A DNA stretch of 64,000 bases from Planctomycetota bacterium (lineage in GTDB: Bacteria > Planctomycetota > PUPC01 > JACPCR01), in contig JAQBXN010000001.1 in the NCBI GenBank assembly GCA_027625095.1, forward strand, positions 124,001-188,000. Direction: 5' to 3'. Below, one piece after another: positions 35,445-44,118 of this stretch. How positions within the stretch are numbered: position 1 is the stretch's first letter; each line of letters begins with the position of its first letter. The translations under genes were made by a program, and so were the position numbers. The notes beneath the pieces were generated by a model that was not told where the DNA came from, searched no databases, and was given only the letters and a program-made list of their open reading frames with translations.

Positions 35445-36320
35445 CTACAAGCCCTTTTTTGCGTAGGCTAAAACAGCCGCGGCCACATCTACACCTGTCA
35501 CTTCAGTAAGCTTTCTCCAACCAGGAACCGAGTTGGCCTCGATCACGTATTTTGTTCCATCCGGACCTGATAGCAGATCAACTCCGCAGACTTCTGCACC
35601 TACGGATATTGCGGCTTGAATGGCCAGCCGTCTTTCTTCATCTGAAAGTTCATATGATTCTGCCGGCGCTCCCAGGGCGACATTGGCGCGCCAGTCATCG
35701 CCACTGAACCGCCTCATCGCAGCGATCACTTGATCGTTGACTACAAAGGCACGGATGTCCCAGCCGGGGTGCTCGATGAATTCCTGCACGTAGAGCACCG
35801 AATCCAGCCGCTCAATCGAATTGAATGCACGATAGGCCAGCTCTGGATCGCTCACCCGAATCATGCCTTTACCCAGCGAACCGAAAAGAGGTTTGACCAC
35901 AACGTCACCGCCGAGTTCTTCGAATGCCTGCATCGCGTCCTCCGCGTATTCGCAGACGATGGTGCGGGGCACGGGGATACCGGCCATCTTCATTTTTGCA
36001 GCCGCCAGATACTTATCCACGCAGCACTCGATCGCCCGAGGACGATTGAGGAGGCGGCATCCGGATGCTTCGAGCTGAAGGAGCGCGTCCATGCGATACA
36101 CCACTTGTTCGAGCGAACCGGCGGGAACATTGCGCACCAGAATGACTTTAAATTCGTGAAGAGAGATCTGATCGCCAACCAGAGTTGGCGCGCTCCCGCA
36201 TAGCCCTGCACGAAGCCTTCGGAAAGGGACGATCTCGATCCCGTCTCCGATGTTTTCGGCCGCCCGTTGCAGGTCTTTCGTATGCCAGCCTTCCGTGGAT
36301 GTAATGAGGGGAATTCGCAC
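35445..36320 (-). CDS. RimK-type ATP-grasp ligase
   Basis: A 291-residue ATP-grasp enzyme of the RimK/glutamate-ligase group, forming amide bonds between a carboxylate and an amino acid via an acyl phosphate. Visible: DKYLAAAKMKMAGIPVPRTI, the ATP-binding GDVVVKPLFGSLGKGM (Lys and glycine loop), EFIEHPGWDIRAFVV, RRFSGDDWRANVALGA, and the metal site GVDLLSG with YVIEANSVPGW (Glu and Asn). It is third in an operon, 17 nt after a membrane-anchored protein and downstream of the PEP mutase gene. The acceptor could be a phosphonate or a peptide; that link is inference. Confidence 0.85.
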   Translation of the reverse strand: MRIPLITSTEGWHTKDLQRAAENIGDGIEIVPFRRLRAGLCGSAPTLVGDQISLHEFKVILVRNVPAGSLEQVVYRMDALLQLEASGCRLLNRPRAIECCVDKYLAAAKMKMAGIPVPRTIVCEYAEDAMQAFEELGGDVVVKPLFGSLGKGMIRVSDPELAYRAFNSIERLDSVLYVQEFIEHPGWDIRAFVVNDQVIAAMRRFSGDDWRANVALGAPAESYELSDEERRLAIQAAISVGAEVCGVDLLSGPDGTKYVIEANSVPGWRKLTEVTGVDVAAAVLAYAKKGL

Positions 36321-36337
36321 GAACGTCGATTATCTGT

Positions 36338-36904
36338 CTATGCCTTGAAGCTGTTCAGGAACGCCCACCAGTATTGGGGAACGTCTCGATACCGATATTT
36401 CTTTAAGCCGTTCGGAAGTGAAAGTGTCATCTTATACCACTGGCCTTCCCGGGTGATGCCCACCACCATTTCGAGAAATGGGCCATTGATCGGATTAAAG
36501 ATCACCGCCTTGTATCTGCCTTGGCTGAACGAGTATTGACGCTGTGTCATCAATGTTTCGATCTCTGTCTGGTCCTTGCAAAGTGTTACCTCGAGGCTGG
36601 GAGAGTATTCGTCGACCTTGCGTGGCCGGATGACGATGGCATTGCCCTTTTCTGTATCATCAACAAATTCTATGGATTCCCATCCTTTGGGTTTGATGAT
36701 TGAGAAGCCTTTCGAATGCTTGACGCGGTTCGCTTCATCCGCGGGCAACTCAGGTTTAGGGTCTAACACTCCGGCCGAGCGGGGCCCGAAGATCAACGGC
36801 ACGATCAACAAAACGGCCACTACGACGACCACTTCCGGGTGCTTCTTGATCGCTTTTACAGCCTTGTTGACGCTCTTATTTGCTTGGCTCTTTACTTCAC
36901 TCAC
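36338..36904 (-). CDS. Membrane-anchored PsbP-like protein
   Basis: A 188-residue protein with one N-terminal transmembrane helix (HPEVVVVVAVLLIVPLIFG) after a basic cytoplasmic stretch, then an extracytoplasmic domain. The domain resembles PsbP/DUF1795 folds in layout: GFSIIKPKGWESIEF at the start, a strand IVIRPRK in the middle and a final helix WWAFLNSFKA. The start is GTG at 36904, and its GTGA overlaps the stop of the PEP mutase gene by 4 nt, so translation is coupled. Function unknown. Confidence 0.75.
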   Translation of the reverse strand: MSEVKSQANKSVNKAVKAIKKHPEVVVVVAVLLIVPLIFGPRSAGVLDPKPELPADEANRVKHSKGFSIIKPKGWESIEFVDDTEKGNAIVIRPRKVDEYSPSLEVTLCKDQTEIETLMTQRQYSFSQGRYKAVIFNPINGPFLEMVVGITREGQWYKMTLSLPNGLKKYRYRDVPQYWWAFLNSFKA

Positions 36905-38676
36905 GATGGAACTTTCTCGGCTTGAATGCTTCTGATTTCCGCAGTTGACGGCTTGCCATGCTTCAGCATTTCCTGTGCTGCTTCATAATCTTCCATATCC
37001 CGGATCTCAATCCAGCCGCGGTTTACTTCGATGCCATAAACGGGGTAGCCGCGATCTATGATTTCCTGGAGCAGATCATTTATATCGGCGGATTGAAAGT
37101 TCTCTGCTTCATGGAACGGTTTCGCAGCGTAACGCCGGCGCGTATCGTGATACACCGTGCGTAAAATCTCCGCGCCACGCTCCGAAAACATGGCCAGGCC
37201 CGTAAATTCGTGGGTCACTTCCCCGGGGCTGATCCGGCTGCCGATTTGGCTCACCGGAATCGGGCCGACACTCAGCGAACGAGCGCCGGAATCGGCCTTT
37301 GCTGCCACCAGATCCACGTTCGGCTTCGTCCACCTCTTGACCTGGGCGTCCAGACTGCGATCTATTACCAGGGTGATATCTTCCCTGACGGAGATAAGGT
37401 CGCTGACCAACCGCTCGTGAAAGAGGATGTCACCGTAGACAAACAGAAAACCACTACCCATATAGGTCTCGGCGCAGAAGACGGAATGCAGGCTGTTTCC
37501 CGCCCTGAAATTGGTGTTGTGCACGAACTGCGCTTCCTGGTACGAAATCCGATCCCGGCCATAGCCGGTGACGGCCACCAGGTTGGAAACACCCGCCTGA
37601 TTGAGAGCTTCGGCCTGTCGTTGGAGAACGGATTTTCCAGCCACGATTAACTCACTCACCGGAATATCGCCGAACGCCTCCATAAAACTTTCCGGAGGGC
37701 GGCCTGCCGCGGCGAGGATCGCATGCATCGCAGACTTGTCGTAACGGGCATCTTTGTCTTTTGCGTCAAGGAATCCGACAGCCTTGAAAATCGTGCGTAC
37801 GGTGGAACACATGGCGTCGGCCTCCAGGCTCCGGTCGCTCTGAAGAATGGTCTTGCATGCCTGCTCCATGGCACGGTGCGCTGCCCGCAATTGATGGTTT
37901 GCATGGATGACGATGTTGGCGCCTTCATTAAAAAGCTGTTCGTCCGTCATGCTGTTATAGGTGGTGGGCACGCAGACCACGGGACGCCGGTAGCCGAGCT
38001 CATTACAGAGCGATTCGTAAAGTTTGAGGAAGCTGAGGATCTCGTCCGGTGTCTTCTCTTTTGAATGGATCATGATGCCGTCGACGCCCGCCTCAAGGTA
38101 TTCACCTGCACGGGAGATGGCATCCTCGATGCCCTGGTTGGCAATAAGACTTTCGAGCCTGGCGATGATCATGAAATCTTCTGAAAGCAACACCTCCCGG
38201 CCCCTCTTCAACTTAGTAGCGAACACGGACGCTGATTCGAGCAGTTGGGTCGCACCTGGCTCAAGGCTGTTACGCTTCGGATATTGTTTGTCTTCGATGA
38301 TGACCGCGGAGACGCCCAGCGCTTCGAGCTTGCTGCAGAGGTATTCAAAATGAAGCGCTTCTCCGCCCGTGTCGCCGTCTACAATCACAGGCTTGTTAGT
38401 GACAGTCAGAACTTCCTGAATGGTCATCAATCGGCTGTCTACACCGATCACCTCGGTATCCGGATGACCCTTGGATGCGGAATCCGTCAGACTGGATAGC
38501 CACAAACCATCGAATTCCACCGTTTTTCCGCTCTGACGCTCGATGGAAACTTCACTCGCGACCAGCGCTGACAGGCCGTTGTGCGCCTCCATGATACGTA
38601 GCCCCTTGTGTTCACTGAGCAGCTTCTTGAGCTTGCCTCGGCGCACTTCAGGGAGCGTTCTGTCCTTCAGGCTCAT
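36901..38676 (-). CDS. PEP mutase fused to nucleotidyltransferase-like domain
   Basis: A 591-residue bifunctional-type protein. The first 300 residues are a PEP mutase-like barrel that would form the C-P bond of phosphonates: VDGDTGG and the diagnostic EDKQYPKRNS (EDK-x3-K-x-NS) are intact. The second half has the sugar-nucleotidyltransferase layout (LIVAGKSVLQRQAEAL, VTGYGRD, NTNFRAGNSLHSV, FLFVYGDILF), but the phosphate-binding start is altered: AILAAAGRPPESFMEAF replaces the G-x-G-x-R loop and PVSELIV lies where PK is usual. First gene of an operon with a membrane-anchored protein and a RimK-type ligase. No phosphonopyruvate decarboxylase is in the window. Confidence 0.87.
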   Translation of the reverse strand: MSLKDRTLPEVRRGKLKKLLSEHKGLRIMEAHNGLSALVASEVSIERQSGKTVEFDGLWLSSLTDSASKGHPDTEVIGVDSRLMTIQEVLTVTNKPVIVDGDTGGEALHFEYLCSKLEALGVSAVIIEDKQYPKRNSLEPGATQLLESASVFATKLKRGREVLLSEDFMIIARLESLIANQGIEDAISRAGEYLEAGVDGIMIHSKEKTPDEILSFLKLYESLCNELGYRRPVVCVPTTYNSMTDEQLFNEGANIVIHANHQLRAAHRAMEQACKTILQSDRSLEADAMCSTVRTIFKAVGFLDAKDKDARYDKSAMHAILAAAGRPPESFMEAFGDIPVSELIVAGKSVLQRQAEALNQAGVSNLVAVTGYGRDRISYQEAQFVHNTNFRAGNSLHSVFCAETYMGSGFLFVYGDILFHERLVSDLISVREDITLVIDRSLDAQVKRWTKPNVDLVAAKADSGARSLSVGPIPVSQIGSRISPGEVTHEFTGLAMFSERGAEILRTVYHDTRRRYAAKPFHEAENFQSADINDLLQEIIDRGYPVYGIEVNRGWIEIRDMEDYEAAQEMLKHGKPSTAEIRSIQAEKVPS

Positions 38677-38729
38677 CCAATCATTCCAGCGGGTAATAAG
38701 AGGCGGGAACTATAACTGAATGTGTCAGC

Positions 38730-38815
38730 CTCGCAGTTCAGATGCAGGGGAACCGGTGATTGCTGGATGCCGGATGCCGGATGCCGGATACTCGATGCTG
38801 GATTATCGACTCCCG
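38730..38815. repeat. Short GATGCCG tandem repeat
   Basis: Three copies of GATGCCG run at 38766-38787, followed by the related GATACTCGATGCTGGA. It lies between the divergent PEP mutase and glycosyltransferase genes. Translated on the minus strand it gives the HPAS-type repeats often seen as spurious proteins in intergenic DNA of related genomes (from memory, not searched). Confidence 0.5.
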
Positions 38816-38820
38816 ATTCA

Positions 38821-40335
38821 ATGTCACCTGCACTCAACATGTCCCCCAAGAATGACAACCAGGACGAAAAATCCGGTGGCGGTTCATCCGTCTTGCCCAC
38901 GGTCATTCTGTCATCTCTGCTGGTTGCGCTGTCATTGCATTTTCTGGGAGGTGCCCTGAGGCAGAACATCGCTCTCATCCGATTTCCATTTTCCATTGAG
39001 CATAATGAAGGCGCGGTGCTGCAACTCTCATACGACCTCGCTCGCGGCAAAGCGATTTACCGGCCATTGAACGAGCCGCCTTATGTGCCTGGCGACTACC
39101 CGCCGTTCTTTCTTACGCTGAATGCGGTAGCCATAAAGATATTCGGCCTGAATTTGTGGTCAGGTCGATTGCTCTCATTCGTTGGGGTAATAGCCATAGC
39201 CGTCATGGTTGGGATTTGGAGCTTCCGAACAACCCGGTCGAAGCTGTGGGGGGCCTGTGCTGGGCTCTCGATTTTTTTGTCGCCATTGTTTTACAACCTG
39301 TGCAGTTTTTACAGAGTCGACGTCCTGGCGGTAGCACTGTCCTTCGGAGGATTCTTCGTTCTCGTTCATCTCAATTCCGAGAAGGGCGACTGGGCCGCGG
39401 TTGTCTGTTTTCTGTTATCGCTCTACACAAAACATTCGATGATCGCCGGGCCCGCCGCGGCATTCTTGTTTCTATTTCGAGAAGACAGAGTTCGCGCTAA
39501 AAACCTTCTCATCCGCCTGGTCAGTTCGGGCGGGGCCCTCTTTCTGCTGTTCACCATCAAAACGCGTCAGGAATTTTTCAGACACCTCGTGCTCTACCAC
39601 GCGATGAGCTACGACTGGGGCTCCTTTCTTCGGCATCTCATCGAGTTCGGAAAAGGGTCGGCACCTTTCCTGATATGCACTGCCACGCTGGTGATTAAAT
39701 TCAAAGTCGAACGTGCAGCGCCTGTCTTGATATACGCTGCAACAAGTCTGTTGCATGTACTGCTCCTCACGCGCTCGGGGGCCTCGATGCATTACCTTCT
39801 CGAACCTGCCATTGCATCCATACTGGCCACAACCGTGGGCCTGCCACTGTTGTGGAACCAGAAGAAATCCGGGCTCTCGCCGGCCTCTGCGCTGGGGTTG
39901 GCTGCTGTGCTCGCCTGCCAATTTATCTTCGTGCAGATCATTCCAGCAAAGCCTCAGTTTTCTCCGGACAAGGTAATGAGCGATCTGGCAAGTTTGCGAC
40001 ACCATGAAGCGGCCCTCTATGAATTTATTAAGGGCAAGGGGGACATCCTTGCCGAGGACCAGTGCTATGCCTTGCTCAGCGGGCGCGACTCAGTGGTCAG
40101 CCCATTTCACGTGGCACAACTTTCCCGTGAAGGACGGTTCGACCAGACAAAATTTCTGGAATCGATTGGGAAGGACGAATACCCGGTGCTTATCCTCAAC
40201 TCTTCGCCCTCAGACCCGAAACACGGGACGCGATTATCTTTTTCGGATGAGGTGCTTGAAGCGATGGCAAAGAACTATCGGCCGGCACAGGGAGCGTGGA
40301 AGCATCGGATGGTGTATCTGTGGAGAGGCGAATAA
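38821..40335 (+). CDS. GT-C type membrane glycosyltransferase
   Basis: A 504-residue integral membrane protein with about ten to eleven transmembrane helices. The extracytoplasmic loop after helix 1 contains IEHNEGAVLQLSYDLARGK and the EPPYVPGDYPPFF segment, in the style of ArnT/GT39 and DUF2029 enzymes that transfer sugars from lipid carriers. The C-terminal 130 residues form a soluble periplasmic domain (SDLASLRHHEAALYEFIKGK). ATG at 38821 is preferred because the in-frame extension to 38722 is made of the GATGCCG repeat. Another ATG lies at 38839. The acceptor is unknown. Confidence 0.8.
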   Translation: MSPALNMSPKNDNQDEKSGGGSSVLPTVILSSLLVALSLHFLGGALRQNIALIRFPFSIEHNEGAVLQLSYDLARGKAIYRPLNEPPYVPGDYPPFFLTLNAVAIKIFGLNLWSGRLLSFVGVIAIAVMVGIWSFRTTRSKLWGACAGLSIFLSPLFYNLCSFYRVDVLAVALSFGGFFVLVHLNSEKGDWAAVVCFLLSLYTKHSMIAGPAAAFLFLFREDRVRAKNLLIRLVSSGGALFLLFTIKTRQEFFRHLVLYHAMSYDWGSFLRHLIEFGKGSAPFLICTATLVIKFKVERAAPVLIYAATSLLHVLLLTRSGASMHYLLEPAIASILATTVGLPLLWNQKKSGLSPASALGLAAVLACQFIFVQIIPAKPQFSPDKVMSDLASLRHHEAALYEFIKGKGDILAEDQCYALLSGRDSVVSPFHVAQLSREGRFDQTKFLESIGKDEYPVLILNSSPSDPKHGTRLSFSDEVLEAMAKNYRPAQGAWKHRMVYLWRGE

Positions 40336-40522
40336 TTTCTCGAAAGGCGGTACTTCGATCCCGGATTGCCTGTTGGGAACTCATGCCCGGTGCGGTGAAC
40401 GCGAATCGCGATTTCCCCAAAAAGGTGCAGAGGGTTCAGTGCACCGACCCCAATTGATCTTGACTCCGCCGCAGAAACGACACTGGTCTCAACTCTCAAA
40501 CTTCCTCATCAATCACTACTCT

Positions 40523-40990
40523 TCACGAGTCCATACCAGTGGCTATATCATCTTGATTGAGCACATACATTCCCTGTTCGTGAAGCACCTGAACCGCGTA
40601 TTCATCGTTGTCTACGTGAAGTGCCACCACCGGTCTCCGCCGTGAGCGAACCAGCAAGGGATAGGCATACATGATGTTTACTTCCGCCTGAAGAAGGAGG
40701 CGAGTAACTTCTTCCAGACCAGTTCGGTCCTCGGGGAGTTCGACCGCGATGACCGCAGTTTCCACCATGGGAACTCCGGCATCCATCATCAGACCTCGAG
40801 CGGTGTCCGGCTTGTCCACAATAATTCTGATGACCGCGTGGTCGGAGGATTCATTGACGCTGAAAGCAAGAATGTGTGCGTCATCCTTCGCCAGCAAATT
40901 TACAACGCTGAGCAGTTTCCCAACCCTGTTTTCAAGAAACAGAGCAAACTGCGTGATTGTTCTACCAAACAGATCGTCCACGATTTCCAT
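40523..40990 (-). CDS. Tandem ACT-domain protein
   Basis: A 155-residue regulatory protein made of two ACT domains, small ligand-sensing folds that often bind amino acids. Domain 1 at residues 10-80 (QFALFLENRVGKLLSVVNLL) and domain 2 at about 80-145 (VIAVELPEDRTGLEEVTRLL). There is no catalytic domain. Such stand-alone proteins bind amino acids and can act on a partner enzyme; no partner is adjacent (flanked by a glycosyltransferase and an Nramp-like carrier). Confidence 0.85.
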   Translation of the reverse strand: MEIVDDLFGRTITQFALFLENRVGKLLSVVNLLAKDDAHILAFSVNESSDHAVIRIIVDKPDTARGLMMDAGVPMVETAVIAVELPEDRTGLEEVTRLLLQAEVNIMYAYPLLVRSRRRPVVALHVDNDEYAVQVLHEQGMYVLNQDDIATGMDS

Positions 40991-41124
40991 GCAAGAATCC
41001 CTTCAGATAATAGTTAATTTAGCACGTTGGTGGAGGCGGGTGGAAACCGGCAAAGCATACCGGCTGGGCGATCAAAGTAAAGGTTTGCTTTCAGCCACCT
41101 TGAGCTGCTTCATCCACCTGCTTC

Positions 41125-42885
41125 TCAGGCTTCTCCGGGGTTTTGGCTGTCTCCAGAGTTGACCGGCCCTCTTGTGAATTGGATCACCAAAGCCAGTACC
41201 ACCAATGCGGCCACCAGCGCGAGGGCAATGTGTTTGACCATGATCCCGGTACCGGGAATCTGAGCCTTGTCATTGAGGATGGAAATGGTTGCACCAATCA
41301 TCGCCAGTATGACGCCAATCCCCATCAGGACGTTCCAGACCACTCGCCGGCCGCCCTTCGGCATTGCGTCCCCCAACAGTTTGCGATTATTCATCATGCA
41401 GAAAAAAGCAATGTAAGCGATGGGCAGCAGCACCATCCCGAAGCGGCTGGTAGGCACGGCCAGGTAGAACTTTGCCTTGCCTGACCAGAGGAACAGCGCA
41501 CCAATCACACCGGAAACGCCCGGCATGTAGCAGCCCAGCCGGTGCAACATTCCGGTCGATGGCTTATCGAGAATCTCGCAGATCGTGAATCCATTGATCA
41601 GCATCAAAATAATGATGGTGGAAATGGCCATTCCGACGACCCCGATGCCAAAAGCGTACTGGGCGATACCTTTGCCGGCGAGCTTTTCAAGCGAGTTGGC
41701 AAGGGCGAAAGCATCTCTTTCAATGAGCGTCGCCGCAAGGATGCGGTCGGCTTCCGGAAGCGCAGCCATGGTTTCGGTTTTCTTCTCAGCACTGAGGCTG
41801 GCAAACCCCTGATTTGTTTCCGTCAGCATCCTGGTAAGTTTCGCCTCAAAGTCGCTCTTCAGTTTTGCTGAGACCTTGATTTCCGAGTCTGGCTGATGAA
41901 CTTGAATGAGCCCTGGTTCCGGCCTGGCATGAAACTGGGATGCTGCAGCGATGACTATGCAGCTCGTAGCCAGCATGAACGGAATGAAGAGCCCGGTGGC
42001 CAGATCAAACACGGCGAGGCCGATGAAATCTCGGTCCCAGCCCCGCTTGAGCATCGAGTAAGGCAGCAGGAAGGTCATGTTGATACCCACCGCCGTTGCC
42101 GCTGCCGCAACCATGCGATCTCGCTGTGCCGAGATAATGGTTTCGTTCCAGTAGACCGCGGCGGAAGAGCCTTCTATCAGTCCGCGCAATGATTCCGCGG
42201 GCTCGAAGATCAGTCCCGGCTTCGGGATGAAGCCGGCAAGGATACTGCCCCAGGCAAGACCTTCTTCACTGCAAGTCATGGCGAACACCACTGCAAAGAA
42301 GCTGAGGACCACGACCCCGACCATCGCCTTTAAGACAATTTCAAAAATCTTTATGCCTTTGCCGCCGCTGTCGTAAAACCAGATGACGGTACCGGCGACC
42401 GCAAACAATAAGAAGCAGGCTACATAGTCCCCGCCATCGAACGTAAGCACTCCAAGGTTCTGTCTGAGAGCAGCCGTGCCAAGCGAGAATTGAGGCATGG
42501 CCCAAACCAGATTGGCCATTAGCGTTGCGATGGCCCACCCCCAGCCCAGGACCGGATTGACGTGTGTGTTGAGTGACCTGAACGGCCTTTCACCTGTCGA
42601 CAAAGCCACATAACCGATAGCGCTCAGCATGACGACTCCAAAGATCATCATCAACGGTTGCAGCCACATCATCTCGTATCCGCCGATAATGCCGAGGTAA
42701 AGGCTACCAGCCAGTGAGCCGCCGCCCAGAGTAATCGCACTCTGCAGCCAACCGGGTCCGGACAACTTTATGAAGGCGCCGATCTGCGCGCCTGTTCCTT
42801 TGCTGCGCGCCTCGTTCAGGAGCTGTCGATCCTGTACAAGTCGTGAATTACTTTCATCGCTCATGTTTTCCTGACCTTCAAGCAA
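41125..42885 (-). CDS. Nramp-related transporter lacking the metal motif
   Basis: A 586-residue polytopic protein with about eleven membrane helices and the Nramp fold. Helix 1 region GPGWLQSAITLGGGSLAGS aligns with GPGFL...DPGN, so Asp-Pro-Gly-Asn is replaced by Gly-Gly-Gly-Ser; helix 6 has GINMTFLLPYS where Met-Pro-His is expected. A soluble insertion of about 100 residues (SEIKVSAKLKSDFEAKLTRM) separates later helices. It could move Mg2+ or an organic substrate rather than Mn/Fe. No operon partner is evident. Confidence 0.82.
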   Translation of the reverse strand: MLEGQENMSDESNSRLVQDRQLLNEARSKGTGAQIGAFIKLSGPGWLQSAITLGGGSLAGSLYLGIIGGYEMMWLQPLMMIFGVVMLSAIGYVALSTGERPFRSLNTHVNPVLGWGWAIATLMANLVWAMPQFSLGTAALRQNLGVLTFDGGDYVACFLLFAVAGTVIWFYDSGGKGIKIFEIVLKAMVGVVVLSFFAVVFAMTCSEEGLAWGSILAGFIPKPGLIFEPAESLRGLIEGSSAAVYWNETIISAQRDRMVAAAATAVGINMTFLLPYSMLKRGWDRDFIGLAVFDLATGLFIPFMLATSCIVIAAASQFHARPEPGLIQVHQPDSEIKVSAKLKSDFEAKLTRMLTETNQGFASLSAEKKTETMAALPEADRILAATLIERDAFALANSLEKLAGKGIAQYAFGIGVVGMAISTIIILMLINGFTICEILDKPSTGMLHRLGCYMPGVSGVIGALFLWSGKAKFYLAVPTSRFGMVLLPIAYIAFFCMMNNRKLLGDAMPKGGRRVVWNVLMGIGVILAMIGATISILNDKAQIPGTGIMVKHIALALVAALVVLALVIQFTRGPVNSGDSQNPGEA

Positions 42886-43024
42886 GTGCCTGCCTGTTTC
42901 GGTGGGACTCAGTGTAATAAATCCGTCAATTCAGGTTTTGTATCCGCCAGAAACTTCGGTAGCAAGACACCCCGAACGGTATCCTCAATTTAGCGCTTTA
43001 CGATTCTTGTCTTCCCGCTAAACT

Positions 43025-43678
43025 TTGCAGCTCAAAGGGTCGACAATCTATGAGGGCAGCGGAGGACGAATCATCCTTTCACGAATTAACTTCACAAGTG
43101 TATTCTCACTGCTCCTCGTAGCAGGCGTCGCCTGTGCAATCATCAAGTTCGTAGATTTCAGTCCCTCAGACCCGCTCGAAGTCCATCGGGCACTGATTCG
43201 GAAGAAAACACTGAAGCTCATAAATGACTCGGCATCACCGGACTGGACTTCCAAGCAACTTCGTTACGTCATCATCCGGTTCGATGACCGGGAAGACCCG
43301 AAGCTTGCATGCTGCAAAATTGCTTACGAAATCGTCAAAGGCGAAATCAGGACGACAAAACAGATCCGGATGACCATGGTGAAAGGGGTGAAGGAGGGTA
43401 CGGAAAACGAGCCTTATTGGGAGTTCAGTGAGATCGCCATCCCCGACAGCCCCAGTGTTTCGATGATGTTGTACGAGCTGCTCATGAAAGATGTGGCTCC
43501 GACAGAATCGAAGATGGGGAGGAAAAAGAAGAAGGTAGAGCCGCCGCCCAGGCAGCCACACCACTGCGACAGCCTGCCGGGCAACTGGAACACCTACCGA
43601 TGGATTGCATTCGATCCCGAAAAACACATAGGCGGGGTTCAAGGGTTGGCGCCCAAAGACTGGCTGAAGGTCGATTGA
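43025..43678 (+). CDS. Uncharacterised single-pass membrane protein
   Basis: A 217-residue protein with one membrane helix (FSLLLVAGVACAIIKFV) near residue 27 and an extracytoplasmic domain of unknown type. The only usable start is TTG at 43025; no ATG or GTG lies before the helix. Other features: a paired Cys in DPKLACCKIAYEIVKG, a Lys-rich patch (MGRKKKKVEPPPRQ) near residue 165, then HHCDSLPG. No homologue recognised; gene reality is supported by codon-like composition and the membrane helix. Confidence 0.6.
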   Translation: MQLKGSTIYEGSGGRIILSRINFTSVFSLLLVAGVACAIIKFVDFSPSDPLEVHRALIRKKTLKLINDSASPDWTSKQLRYVIIRFDDREDPKLACCKIAYEIVKGEIRTTKQIRMTMVKGVKEGTENEPYWEFSEIAIPDSPSVSMMLYELLMKDVAPTESKMGRKKKKVEPPPRQPHHCDSLPGNWNTYRWIAFDPEKHIGGVQGLAPKDWLKVD

Positions 43679-44118
43679 GATATGGGATTTCCGTCCAGTG
43701 CGACGATTTTCACCGCTCTCCTTTTCGACTGTTCGATTGCTTAATCGTTCCCGGTGGCCGCCTTCGGCCGCAGCCATGTTTTGAACATGAGGAAGCGGCG
43801 GGAACAAAGACTGAAAATGACCCTTCAAGAAATCTCTCCGTTTCCCCTGGTTCCTCCTGCTTAGTTAGAAAATCATTCGCGCTACGTGTAGAAGTTTTCC
43901 AACTCCGACGTTTTGACCTGCTAGAGCCAGCCCTGCTTATCTTCACACCATACCTCCACCAATCCAGCATTCCGTTCGTCCATCCCTCCCCGGTTGGAGT
44001 CATGACTCCTAAGTAAGGCAGGATAAATCTATCGTTTACAGGACGAATGATTTGATCCTTCAGAAATACTCAATACTCCTTACCCATCCTTAGTCATCCT
44101 TTTCTTCCCGAGCTTCAG
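43679..44118. other. 440-nt intergenic stretch
   Basis: No gene with a start site, domain or balanced composition was found. A GGCCG-CCTT-CGGCC hairpin lies near 43758-43771. Around 43945-44000 the sequence (ACCTCCACCAATCCAGCATT) resembles the pyrimidine half of the octamer-type repeats. The end must contain the promoter of the 1767-residue secreted protein. Confidence 0.45.

Noticed and set aside
43710..44003. 97-residue minus-strand ORF in the gap before the giant protein
   Set aside because: Its 5' part (GEGWTNGMLDWWRYGV) resembles the octamer-type intergenic repeat translations and its end is Lys/Arg/Ser-rich; not a gene.
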